Assembly: GCA_918241715.1 (NCBI GenBank)
Contig: CAKJYB010000039.1
Location: 1-11,725 of the forward strand
Length of the DNA: 11,725 bases
Source: Clostridiales bacterium
Lineage (GTDB): Bacteria; Bacillota; Clostridia; Christensenellales; UBA1242
Direction of reading: 5' to 3'
Part shown: positions 1 to 7,082 of the stretch, piece after piece
Position numbering within the stretch: the first letter of the stretch is position 1
How the letters are laid out: the number at the start of each line of letters is the position of its first letter
Position numbers and translations under genes: made by a program
The notes under the pieces: model-generated
Told to the model about the DNA's origin: nothing
Database searches by the model: none
What the model saw: the letters and a program-made list of their open reading frames with translations, nothing else

Positions 1-1046
1 CTGCCCTTTACGTCAGGAACATGAACATAAACTTGTCTGTCAAAACGACCTGGTCTCATAAGAGCTGGGTCCAAAACGTCGCTTCTGTTGGTTGCGGCCA
101 AAACGATAATACCTTCGTTTGATTCAAATCCGTCCATCTCAACAAGAAGTTGGTTTAAGGTTTGTTCTCTTTCGTCGTTTCCACCACCAAGTCCGGCACC
201 ACGTTGACGTCCCACAGCATCGATTTCATCAATAAACACGATGCATGGCTTGTTCTTTTTTGCTTGTTCAAACAAATCTCTAACTCTTGATGCACCAACA
301 CCAACAAACATTTCAACAAAGTCTGACCCACTTATAGAAATAAATGGCACTTTGCTCTCTCCTGCAACAGCTCTTGCAAGAAGAGTTTTTCCTGTTCCCG
401 GTTGGCCAATCAAAAGCACTCCCTTAGGAATTCTTGCACCAAGGTCTGTAAACTTTCTTGGATTTCTCAAAAATTCAACAATTTCTTGAAGTTCTGCCTT
501 TTCTTCGTCCATTCCGGCGATGTCGCCAAATCCAACTTTTGCAATTGTATAGGACTTAATCTTTGTTTTTCCAAAGTTCATGGCGCCCTTGTTTGCACCA
601 CCAATCATTCTAAACAACATGACGAACAAGAAGATTGTAAATCCAATATACAAAACTGGTGTGATAATATCCCAAGCATTTATTCCAGCCTTATGCCAAT
701 CGAATTTAAGTCCTTTTGCCAAACATACATCTTTCAAATCTTTGTAGTCTGTTGATGCGTTGTAGCTGAAGTAATAATCAGAATATGTTGGCACTTGCTT
801 TTCGTTATATTTTGTTCCGTCAACAATAACATAGCACTTGCCATTTTTAAATACAACATATTTTGGTGTTTGAAGTGTTGTTCCACCTTCCAAATAGTTT
901 CCATTAAGAAGTTCTGTTCCTTCACTCAATGAAAGTTCTTTTCCGTTGTTTCCAAAGTCAACAAACAAAAGAGCCACCAAAAGTGCCACAGCAAGTATTG
1001 CAAAAACATAAACCAATCTAAATTTGCTCTGTTTCTTTTCGTTCAT
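1..1046 (-). CDS. ftsH: ATP-dependent zinc metalloprotease FtsH, C-terminally cut by window edge
   Basis: Membrane-bound AAA+ protease that unfolds and degrades membrane and short-lived cytosolic proteins. The 348 residues present read without a stop from ATG 1046-1044. They show a first TM segment (about 10-29), an extracytoplasmic domain (about 30-123), a second TM segment (about 125-148), then the AAA module. Walker A is GQPGTGKT (214-221), Walker B is CIVFIDEID (268-276), and the second region of homology is AATNRSDVLDPALMRPGRFD (317-336) with arginine-finger candidates R331 and R334. The HEXXH protease domain lies beyond the edge. Shine-Dalgarno AAGGAG (1057-1052) sits 5 nt from the ATG. 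Walker A has Gln where FtsH proteins usually have Pro (GPPGTGKT). It lies 118 bases downstream of gerAC on the same strand but has its own promoter. Identity is certain from the AAA core; the function of the extracytoplasmic domain is not visible. Confidence 0.97.
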   Translation of the reverse strand, partial: MNEKKQSKFRLVYVFAILAVALLVALLFVDFGNNGKELSLSEGTELLNGNYLEGGTTLQTPKYVVFKNGKCYVIVDGTKYNEKQVPTYSDYYFSYNASTDYKDLKDVCLAKGLKFDWHKAGINAWDIITPVLYIGFTIFLFVMLFRMIGGANKGAMNFGKTKIKSYTIAKVGFGDIAGMDEEKAELQEIVEFLRNPRKFTDLGARIPKGVLLIGQPGTGKTLLARAVAGESKVPFISISGSDFVEMFVGVGASRVRDLFEQAKKNKPCIVFIDEIDAVGRQRGAGLGGGNDEREQTLNQLLVEMDGFESNEGIIVLAATNRSDVLDPALMRPGRFDRQVYVHVPDVKG

Positions 1047-1071
1047 AAGTTCTCCTTATATATTTATAACT

Positions 1072-1087
1072 ATTTTATATCATACCA
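1072..1087 (-). promoter_or_regulatory. ftsH promoter, extended -10
   Basis: TGGTATGAT (1087-1079) is an extended -10 element. The -35 at 17 bp (TTGTTT) is weak, as is common with a TGn motif. The predicted start is near 1072, giving a leader of about 26 nt that holds the Shine-Dalgarno site. Confidence 0.5.
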
Positions 1088-1164
1088 TAAAGAAACAAAT
1101 AAAACAACAAAACTTCACAACTTCCAAAAAATTTTATGTCTAAAATCACAGAAAAAGGCAGAAA

Positions 1165-2397
1165 TTATCTAAACCTAACGTTGACTTTAGCCTTGACAAC
1201 GACCCCTTCCAAAAAGTCTTCTTTTCTTTCAAAGTTTTGTAAATATTTTTTAAATTTGCCCCTGTCTCCGTTGTATAGAAGTGTGTAAAAATTTGCGACA
1301 TCTATCTTTTTTTCCTTGACCAACGCAAGAGCTTTTGATATGTCTTTTTTTATTGCATTTTCTATTTGTTTGCAATCTTTCTTTCCAAACCTTTTTATGT
1401 CAGAATTCTTTGCCACCATTCCGTTTTTATAGTTTATTTCAGATGGCACAAGCTCTATACTCAAATTCATCAAAATCACCGGAATCCCGTTTTCAAATTC
1501 CACTTTCTTTTTGACTTTCAAACCATAGATTTCAAAAGTCATGTCAACATCTTTGTATTGTTCTCCATCAAAATCTTCAACTTTCAAAATCCCCTTTTTA
1601 AAGTTTGCACACAGCATGTTTGTATTCTTTAAGTCTTCTTTTCCCATTTCAAAGGCATATTTGCCGTCTTTCAAAACAAACGCTGTGCCGGTGTTTACAA
1701 TAAGTTTTTTCTCCTTTTCAGATTGTTGCGTAGCCCCACCACTTTGCTGTGTTTGTGTTGACGGATTTATTCCAACCTTGTCGTCGACTTCAAAAACAGG
1801 CAAAAGAGAAACTTTCGTCTCTCCAAAATAGTCTCTATAGAATTTTTCCAACGTGCTTTCCATGCTGTAAAGCTCTTCTTTGTTTATTGACACGATTTGA
1901 CTTATCTTTGTAGAACTTGAGCTGTCAAGTTTCTTCGCCATATCCATAAACTCCCCAGCTTTTCCCTTTGACACAACAATTCTTGTGCTTGCAGAGACAT
2001 CATTCTCTCTTGCCAAAAAATCTAAAAGCGTCGAAACGTCTTCTCCCTGCTTTAAAAGTTCACTGCCCAGCACAATCGTCTTTATGTGGGCAAATCTTAT
2101 CTCTCTTCCAAGATACAAATCGGCGCTGTCTATGGCACTTGCAAGGCTGTTTCCTTTTGAATAAACAACATTGTAAGTTTCACTAAAATTCTGATCGGCA
2201 ATCGGGACAAATGTCAACAAAGAGACGTCATATTTAAACTCTGCACTTTCACTCTTGTCAATGCCGACACCAATCACAATGGAATATTCTTCCACCTGAC
2301 TTGATCGCCCAAGAGCAGTAAAGCCAAACACAACAGAGATAAAAACAAAGACAATGATAATCGGATTTTTGATTGTGCTTTTCAAAAAATTTTTCAT
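1165..2397 (-). CDS. gerAC: Ger(x)C family spore germination protein (GerAC), without lipobox
   Basis: Third subunit of a GerA-type germinant receptor, expected on the outer face of the inner spore membrane. The protein has 410 residues, near the usual family length. After one hydrophobic segment (about 12-29) comes QVEEYSIVIGVGIDKSES, matching the family block that normally reads CWDxREIEEL then GIDK. Further family-like blocks include GREIRFAHIKTIVLGSELL and the C-terminal domain from about 240 to 405. A Gln/Thr-rich linker near 215-228 separates the two halves. The usual lipoprotein Cys before the Asp/Arg stretch is absent: the segment reads GFTALGRSS, so the protein is predicted to stay on an uncleaved TM anchor. 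ATG 2397 starts 2 bases after the gerAB stop, with AGGAG 9 nt upstream, so translation is probably coupled. The family call is strong; the lack of acylation is inferred from the missing Cys. Confidence 0.88.
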   Translation of the reverse strand: MKNFLKSTIKNPIIIVFVFISVVFGFTALGRSSQVEEYSIVIGVGIDKSESAEFKYDVSLLTFVPIADQNFSETYNVVYSKGNSLASAIDSADLYLGREIRFAHIKTIVLGSELLKQGEDVSTLLDFLARENDVSASTRIVVSKGKAGEFMDMAKKLDSSSSTKISQIVSINKEELYSMESTLEKFYRDYFGETKVSLLPVFEVDDKVGINPSTQTQQSGGATQQSEKEKKLIVNTGTAFVLKDGKYAFEMGKEDLKNTNMLCANFKKGILKVEDFDGEQYKDVDMTFEIYGLKVKKKVEFENGIPVILMNLSIELVPSEINYKNGMVAKNSDIKRFGKKDCKQIENAIKKDISKALALVKEKKIDVANFYTLLYNGDRGKFKKYLQNFERKEDFLEGVVVKAKVNVRFR

Positions 2398-2399
2398 GC

Positions 2400-3470
2400 C
2401 TATTCTCTCCTTTTAAGACAAATTGAAATAAAAGGCAAAAGGACGAAAACGGCAATCGAAAAAACTGACAATACATGTTGCACAAACCAAAGCGTTGTTG
2501 ACAGATTTGTAAGAAAGACCGAAACCACCAAAACAAACATCACATCAACAAATCCAACAAAATATTTTTCGTCTGTCTTTACAAAAACATTTTCCATCGT
2601 CAAAAGCATGGCCTTAAAATAAACAGCCATCTGAAAATAGGTCAAAAACATAATCACCAAAACAGGTATTATGTCAAGCCTGCCAAGTCCTTCATATTCT
2701 TTTACAAAACTCAACAACTCAAAAAAAGCAAAAGGGTGTAAAAAGGCAGTTGAAGAATAGGTAAAAACAAAAACCACACAAACTGCAACAACAAAAGCCA
2801 TTCCAACAGCCGACAACGAAAAAACCACTTTCCATTGTGATTTTTTGATTTTTATTTTGTCCATAATCAAAAACAAAAAGGCCATATCTCCAAAAGCCCC
2901 TGAATATTTAAAAGCATTTAATGCAAAAGATTTAAAATCCAAGCCATAAAAAATCAAGTCGTTTTTTGACGCCAAAACACCAACAATCAAACAGCCCAAA
3001 ATCGCAAAAAACAGGATAGGAAAAAAGATTTGAAGAGTTCGGCCAAAACTTCTTACTCCGGCATAAGCAACAAAGTTTACAACAGGCAAAAGGCAGACAA
3101 CAAACAAAATGTTTGCACACTTTCTGTACATGACACTTCTAAGAAAGACTCTTATGATGCTATACAAAAAAACTGATTTAGAAAAGAAGTAAAAAAACAA
3201 AAAAATGCACACCGAAATCAAAAAAACGTTTCCAAACCTATTTTTCAAAAGTTCGAAAAAACTTGTTTCCGGATTTCTTTTTTTGACAAAATAAAAGACT
3301 GCAAGAAGCATGCTTTCAAAAGAAAACAGCAAGCCAAAAATCAAAATGACTTCCCATTTTGCCTTTCCTTCAACAAGAGACGGCAAAACCAAAACCTTGT
3401 TTGCAAACATCAAAACAAAAATCAAAATTCCAGTTTGCCATGCTGATATTTTGTCATCACGTCTAAGCAT
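2400..3470 (-). CDS. gerAB: GerAB family spore germination permease-like protein
   Basis: Integral membrane subunit of the germinant receptor, from the APC-like superfamily, thought to carry the ligand-binding pocket in this receptor class. It has 356 residues, normal for the family, with about ten hydrophobic segments and a short charged tail (CLKRRE). The N-terminal ISAWQTGILIFVLMFANKVL matches the usual GerAB opening, in which the first helix begins after a short SxxQ-like stretch. The central part includes a FGDMAF stretch and YEGLGRLDIIPVLVIMFLTY, resembling the family's conserved E-RxD helix region. The start ATG 3470-3468 overlaps the end of gerAA by 8 bases (its TAG is 3465-3463), and AGGAG lies 7 nt upstream inside gerAA. 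The overlap and position between gerAA and gerAC support the call as much as the sequence does. The germinant cannot be told from the sequence. Confidence 0.87.
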   Translation of the reverse strand: MLRRDDKISAWQTGILIFVLMFANKVLVLPSLVEGKAKWEVILIFGLLFSFESMLLAVFYFVKKRNPETSFFELLKNRFGNVFLISVCIFLFFYFFSKSVFLYSIIRVFLRSVMYRKCANILFVVCLLPVVNFVAYAGVRSFGRTLQIFFPILFFAILGCLIVGVLASKNDLIFYGLDFKSFALNAFKYSGAFGDMAFLFLIMDKIKIKKSQWKVVFSLSAVGMAFVVAVCVVFVFTYSSTAFLHPFAFFELLSFVKEYEGLGRLDIIPVLVIMFLTYFQMAVYFKAMLLTMENVFVKTDEKYFVGFVDVMFVLVVSVFLTNLSTTLWFVQHVLSVFSIAVFVLLPFISICLKRRE

Positions 3471-4881
3471 CTGTTCTCTCCTGCAATTCGTTTTTGATTG
3501 ACTTTGGCAATTCGTTCATGGCCGATATCGGAACTTTAAAAAGTCCATCTTTGTTGTCGGACAAAATAAACGGAGCAAAAGGTGCAAGGTATGGCGCTTC
3601 GTAATTTTCTAATGTGTTGGCATAAGAAAAAACATAGATTGTTCCACCAACCAAACCAAACACTCCAAGCGAAGCACCCAAAATCAAAAACACAAATTGA
3701 AAGATGTTTATTTGTGCACTTTGTTCTGGAATGGCATACAGCATAATTTTTGCAATAGCAACAACGATAACCGTTGGTGGAGAAATAAGCCCAGCTTTTA
3801 CACCTGTGTCTCCCAAAATAAGAGCCCCAACAATTGACGTTGCAAGCCCCAAATAGCTTGGCAATCTCAAACTGACTTCATACAAAATTTGAAATAGAAC
3901 ATAGACAAACAAGATTTCAATAAACGGCGTAAACGGAATTTGCTGTGTTGCATCTGCAATAGTGATAAGGTATTTTATGGGCAAGACATTTATGTGAAAA
4001 AGCTCCAACGCAATATAAAAACCCGGCCCAAGCACAGCAACAAAAAGTGCAAGAACCCTTATCCATCTCACAAAACTTGCGTATATGTAGTTAGTGTAAT
4101 AATCGTTGCTGTTTTGCACATCTTCCAAAAACAAAAATGGAATGGTCAAAACGATTGGAGAATTGTCCACCAAGATTGCCACTCTTCCTTCTAGAATCTT
4201 GGCGCAAATTATGTCCGGCTTCTCTGCACACCCAACCTGTTTTAAAATTGAATTTGGCCGGTCAGACAACAAAGTAATCAAATAATAAGAGTCCAAAATT
4301 CCATCAATTTTGATTCCAGAAAGCTTCTTTTCAATCTTCTTTACAATCTTGTCATCGGCCACATTTTTGAGATAAGAAATCACAATTTTTGTCTTTGACG
4401 TCTGCCCCACTTCCATTTCTTTAAGCACAAGATTTTCTGTGTGAAATCTTCTTCTCAAAAGGGATATGTTTGTCTTTATGTCTTCAGTAAAACCTTCCCT
4501 TGGTCCCATAATGACCGGCGAAGTAGGTGGCTCTGTTGGTGGCCTTGTCAAAAAAGATTGAATGTCAACGCACAAAAATTTGTCGGAGTTTGAAAGGACA
4601 ATCACAACCACTCCACACAAAATTTTGTCCAAAACTTCCTGCTTTTTACATGAAGAAATATCATTTGTTTGAATCAACTTTTTTATCACACAAAAATCAA
4701 TTTTTCCATCAAAATTTGAAATCGGATTAAAAATATTGTCAGAAAAGAGTTTTACATCTGTCATGCTTTTAAGATAGACAAAACCAATCTTGACACCACA
4801 AATGTCAAGACTTCTTGTTGCAACATCAACAGAATTGTTTAGGTCTTTTAAAATGCCACTTAAACACTTTTCAACGTCCAC
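3463..4881 (-). CDS. gerAA: GerA family spore germination protein (GerAA), GTG start
   Basis: Large receptor subunit with a soluble N-terminal domain and a membrane domain; it belongs to the complex now thought to form an ion channel opened by germinants. The protein has 472 residues, slightly short for the family. Signature blocks are RPPTEPPTSPVIMGPREGFT (113-132), NISLLRRR (138-145), EGRVAILVDNSP (231-242), IVGALILGDTGVKAGLISPP (350-369) and PYLAPFAPF (430-438). Hydrophobic segments lie at about 273-297, 321-340, 344-362, 366-385 and 392-420. The start is GTG 4881-4879, chosen because the N-terminus from there fits the family and the next in-frame ATG is residue 40. No Shine-Dalgarno is visible before it. 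The reading frame stays open upstream without an ATG, GTG or TTG close by. First gene of the operon, starting about 33 bases after a terminator hairpin. Confidence 0.94.
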   Translation of the reverse strand: MDVEKCLSGILKDLNNSVDVATRSLDICGVKIGFVYLKSMTDVKLFSDNIFNPISNFDGKIDFCVIKKLIQTNDISSCKKQEVLDKILCGVVVIVLSNSDKFLCVDIQSFLTRPPTEPPTSPVIMGPREGFTEDIKTNISLLRRRFHTENLVLKEMEVGQTSKTKIVISYLKNVADDKIVKKIEKKLSGIKIDGILDSYYLITLLSDRPNSILKQVGCAEKPDIICAKILEGRVAILVDNSPIVLTIPFLFLEDVQNSNDYYTNYIYASFVRWIRVLALFVAVLGPGFYIALELFHINVLPIKYLITIADATQQIPFTPFIEILFVYVLFQILYEVSLRLPSYLGLATSIVGALILGDTGVKAGLISPPTVIVVAIAKIMLYAIPEQSAQINIFQFVFLILGASLGVFGLVGGTIYVFSYANTLENYEAPYLAPFAPFILSDNKDGLFKVPISAMNELPKSIKNELQERTDA

Positions 4882-4898
4882 AATTCTATTTTGAGCAA

Positions 4899-4936
4899 AA
4901 AAAATAAAAATATAAAAACAGGGTCTCCCCTGTTTT
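4899..4936 (-). terminator. Intrinsic terminator between the FN3-like gene and gerAA
   Basis: A perfect 9-bp stem, AAAACAGGG (4936-4928 on this strand) with CCCTGTTTT (4923-4915), encloses a 4-nt GAGA loop. The run TATATTTTTATTTTTTTT follows. The stem overlaps the TAA stop (4937-4935) of the upstream gene. It would end that transcript, or limit read-through into the germination operon. Confidence 0.88.
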
Positions 4937-5855
4937 AAACTATATGAACTCCGACGTGTTGGCTCCTTGAAATATATTCACAATCCAACGACCTAACTTT
5001 CACTTGTTGTGTTGAAAAGTCAACGTCAGCAAGAACATAAGATGCATTTTCAATCACAACATTATATACATCACTAACTTCGTCTGCAGGCTCTGTTGTA
5101 AACTGCGCAACAACAACGCCATCAATTTCAATTTCAAATTTTGTTGCATTTTGCGTCATTATCATTTCAAGAACACCATCGGCATAAGTTGCATCTAATA
5201 TAACGTTGGTCCCCTGTCTAACAACACTTTTGCAAATGGCAATTGATTCTGTAAGATATTGGTTTTCAGAATTCATGGCTCTGATGTAAATGTTATAGTG
5301 CCCTGTTCTTAAAGGTGAAAGATTAAACTCTGCTTCGTTTACAATTTGTCTGTTTGAGCCACCAAAGTCGTCAATGATAACAAGCTCATAGCTGTTAGCC
5401 AAATAAACGCTGTTCCACGTCATAATGTTGTTTTCGTCAATTTCTATGCTGTTTTTGTCAACTGCATTCAAACTCCATGTTGGTTGCCACTGAATAGATT
5501 GAGACTTTTTCCCGTCAAGATCATTTTTGGTGGTGTAGCATACAGAAAAACGATATTGATCTCCCGCATTGATTGTTATGTTTTGTTCTGAAAGATTAAG
5601 GCTGTTTGTGTCATTTTTAACGTTGTCAACAAGATAATAAGCGTTGTCAATCTTTTTTTCTATTGAAAAACGATATTGATAGTTTGCGTTATACTCTGCA
5701 ACAAGATAAAACTTCCCGTCAATTTTTTCGACAGAAAGAGAGTTTGGAACAACTTTTATTTCGTCGTTGCCAAAAAAAACAAAGCAAGCGCCGGCAACGA
5801 TTGCAACAAAAACCACCAAAATTGCACTAAAAATAAGTTTATATCTCTTACTCAT
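4935..5855 (-). CDS. Membrane-anchored extracytoplasmic protein with fibronectin-III-like segment
   Basis: Not recognised as a named family. The 306-residue product starts with a basic tail and one hydrophobic segment (about 7-28), which reads as a signal anchor. VAGAC (20-24) could be a poor lipobox, since -3 would be Ala. The rest is polar and strand-rich. Residues about 143-195 (IMTWNSVYLANSYELVIID, later GHYNIYIRAMNSENQYLTES) have the Trp, Ala, Tyr and Tyr-x-I-x-V-x-A pattern of a fibronectin type III domain. A less clear similar unit lies at about 38-110, and residues 215-295 form a third beta-rich part. Only three Cys lie outside the anchor. It is on the same strand as the gerA operon but separated by a strong terminator, so a link to spores is only a possibility. 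The ATG at 5855 has only a weak AGAGA ahead of it, and the best promoter would give an almost leaderless mRNA. Confidence 0.8.
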   Translation of the reverse strand: MSKRYKLIFSAILVVFVAIVAGACFVFFGNDEIKVVPNSLSVEKIDGKFYLVAEYNANYQYRFSIEKKIDNAYYLVDNVKNDTNSLNLSEQNITINAGDQYRFSVCYTTKNDLDGKKSQSIQWQPTWSLNAVDKNSIEIDENNIMTWNSVYLANSYELVIIDDFGGSNRQIVNEAEFNLSPLRTGHYNIYIRAMNSENQYLTESIAICKSVVRQGTNVILDATYADGVLEMIMTQNATKFEIEIDGVVVAQFTTEPADEVSDVYNVVIENASYVLADVDFSTQQVKVRSLDCEYISRSQHVGVHIV

Positions 5856-5857
5856 TT

Positions 5858-5893
5858 CTCTATTATTATATATAAAATATATTCAATTTGCAA
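5858..5893 (-). promoter_or_regulatory. Promoter of the FN3-like gene
   Basis: TTGCAA (5893-5888), a 17-bp spacer and a perfect TATAAT (5870-5865). The expected +1 near 5858 is only about 3 nt before the ATG, giving an ultrashort leader. It is divergent from the promoter at 5944-5972. Confidence 0.6.
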
Positions 5894-5943
5894 TTTTTTA
5901 AAGAATTTTATTCAAAAAAACACAATTTTTTAAAATATGAGTA

Positions 5944-5972
5944 TTGACAAATGAATTCCAGTGTGGTAATAT
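5944..5972 (+). promoter_or_regulatory. Strong sigma-A-type promoter of the acidic-linker membrane protein
   Basis: Consensus TTGACA (5944-5949), a 17-bp spacer, then TAATAT (5967-5972) preceded by TGG, an extended -10. The expected start is near 5979, leaving a leader of about 17 nt that contains the Shine-Dalgarno site. Confidence 0.8.
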
Positions 5973-5983
5973 TTGGGTATATT

Positions 5984-5988
5984 GGAGG
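5984..5988 (+). promoter_or_regulatory. Ribosome binding site that fixes the start at 5996
   Basis: GGAGG lies 7 nt before ATG 5996. An in-frame ATG at 5951 would fall inside the promoter spacer, upstream of the predicted transcript start, so it cannot be the start of this mRNA. Confidence 0.9.
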
Positions 5989-5995
5989 TAAAAAT

Positions 5996-7027
5996 ATGTT
6001 ATTAAAACAAAGTGGAATCAATTTCAACAACCTTACAGCAGAAGGATACACAGCATTTGTTCTTGCAATCATCTTCACGATTGTAACACTTGCAGCATTC
6101 ATCTACTACGTAAGACATAGAGGCGAAAATGGTCTCGTAGCAACAATCGTTGAATACATCTTGCCAACCGTAACAGTGTTCTGCTGGATGTACTTGATCT
6201 TCAATGTTACAAACTTTGAAGTTGGAAAAGCATTGCTCTATGCATTCATCACAGCAATCGCATTCCTTGTTGTTGCAGTTGCAATCGGACTTATCATTGT
6301 AGGTCTTTCAAAGAAATCTGAAAACACAGAAGAAAATGTTGCTGCAGTTGCAGAAGAAAAACAAGAAGAAAAAGATGACGACGTTCTTGTTCTTGATGCC
6401 CCTGTAGAAGCAGAAGAAGTAGTTGTTGAAGAAACAACTGAAGAAGCACCAGCTGAAGAACAACCTGTTGAAGAAACAGAAGAAGCTCCTGTTGAAGAAG
6501 CTCCAGCCGAAGAAGAAGCTCCTGTTGAAGAAACACCAGTTGAAGAAGAACCAGCTGAAGAAACAGAAGAAGCAAAGGTTGAAGGCGTTATCTTCACAAA
6601 AGGACCAAAAGAAACATTTGCAGAACAACTTGCAAAAGTTCCAGAAGAAATTCTTGCACTTTACAACGAAATCTTGGAATATGCACAAGCAAAAGAAGAA
6701 ACTAAGACAATGGAATCCAACTCACACGTTATGGTTAAGATTGGAAGACTTAGACTTCTTGAACTTAAATTCTTGAGAGAAAAACTTGTATGTAAGTTCA
6801 TGGCAGGAAGCTCAGAACTCAAAAACTACTCACTTGCAGAAAAATCAATCAAGATTAAAGAAAAGCCTATCACAATCGAACTTGAAAATGAAAGCTCACT
6901 TGCTGTTGCAAAGAACATGGTAGACATCGTTTACAAAAACATTCTTGAAGCAAAAGAAGACAAGAAATTGAATGATGTTGTTGCCCCAGTTTCAGACGAA
7001 GTTGAAGAAAACGGCGAAAACGAATAA
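5996..7027 (+). CDS. Three-TM protein with long acidic Glu/Pro/Ala/Val linker and C-terminal soluble domain
   Basis: No named family is recognised with confidence. The 343-residue product has three hydrophobic segments (about 17-38, 49-70, 78-104). Next comes an acidic low-complexity linker (about 108-197) built on imperfect EEAPVEE / EEAPAEE units. A charged alpha/beta domain follows (about 198-320), starting GVIFTKGPKETFAEQLAKVP. From memory, that beginning and the later IGRLRLLELKF / CKFMA stretches resemble a domain seen C-terminally in other Firmicute membrane proteins (pattern: FAEKL, then YNEIKNYLLSYK, GR, KLYLAL). This is a loose likeness, not a match I could test. The linker would hold the soluble domain away from the membrane. 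The gene has the strongest promoter and ribosome binding site in the window, tandem TAA TAA stops and a strong terminator, suggesting a well-expressed single-gene unit. Cytoplasmic placement of the acidic part is inferred from basic residues after TM1 and TM3. Confidence 0.88.
   Translation: MLLKQSGINFNNLTAEGYTAFVLAIIFTIVTLAAFIYYVRHRGENGLVATIVEYILPTVTVFCWMYLIFNVTNFEVGKALLYAFITAIAFLVVAVAIGLIIVGLSKKSENTEENVAAVAEEKQEEKDDDVLVLDAPVEAEEVVVEETTEEAPAEEQPVEETEEAPVEEAPAEEEAPVEETPVEEEPAEETEEAKVEGVIFTKGPKETFAEQLAKVPEEILALYNEILEYAQAKEETKTMESNSHVMVKIGRLRLLELKFLREKLVCKFMAGSSELKNYSLAEKSIKIKEKPITIELENESSLAVAKNMVDIVYKNILEAKEDKKLNDVVAPVSDEVEENGENE
6420..6570 (+). repeat. In-frame degenerate GAAGAAG-C-CCTGTTGAAGAA repeats coding the acidic linker
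   Basis: Several imperfect copies of a unit reading GAAGAAGCTCCTGTTGAA or GAAGAAGCACCAGCTGAA lie in frame and encode EEAPVE / EEAPAE. They explain the Ser-rich and Leu-rich open frames on the opposite strand. Such repeats are prone to length variation between strains. Confidence 0.8.
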
Positions 7028-7040
7028 TAACATAACATAT

Positions 7041-7071
7041 AAAAAGGAAGTCAGTTGACTTCCTTTTTTTT
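7041..7071. terminator. Bidirectional terminator between convergent genes
   Basis: A 12-bp perfect stem, AAAAAGGAAGTC (7041-7052) with GACTTCCTTTTT (7057-7068), has a 4-nt AGTT loop. It is followed by further Ts on the plus strand and is A/T-flanked on both sides. It ends the membrane protein gene (stop 7027) and, read the other way, leuS (stop 7083-7085). Confidence 0.92.
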
Positions 7072-7082
7072 ATCCAAAATAT

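Noticed and set aside
402..755. 117-residue open frame on the plus strand
   Set aside because: Antisense to the FtsH AAA and TM region; no homology-like features.
1047..1164. Terminator after gerAC
   Set aside because: No convincing stem with a T run between the gerAC stop and the ftsH promoter; read-through into ftsH is possible.
4940..4985. Sigma-G promoter for the gerA operon (TGAATA with CATATAG)
   Set aside because: The two boxes are about 28 bp apart, far from the needed 17-18 bp.
5784..5796. Lipobox VAGAC in the FN3-like protein
   Set aside because: -3 is Ala rather than Leu or a similar residue, and hydrophobic residues continue after the Cys; an uncleaved anchor is more likely, though not certain.
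5951..5995. Fifteen-residue N-terminal extension of the three-TM protein from ATG 5951
   Set aside because: This ATG lies inside the promoter spacer, upstream of the predicted transcript start; GGAGG sits correctly for ATG 5996.
6238..6597. Ser/Thr-rich open frame on the minus strand, plus Leu-rich and Phe-rich frames nearby
   Set aside because: They are antisense readings of the GAA-rich linker repeats in the real gene at 5996-7027; no ribosome binding site or promoter supports them.
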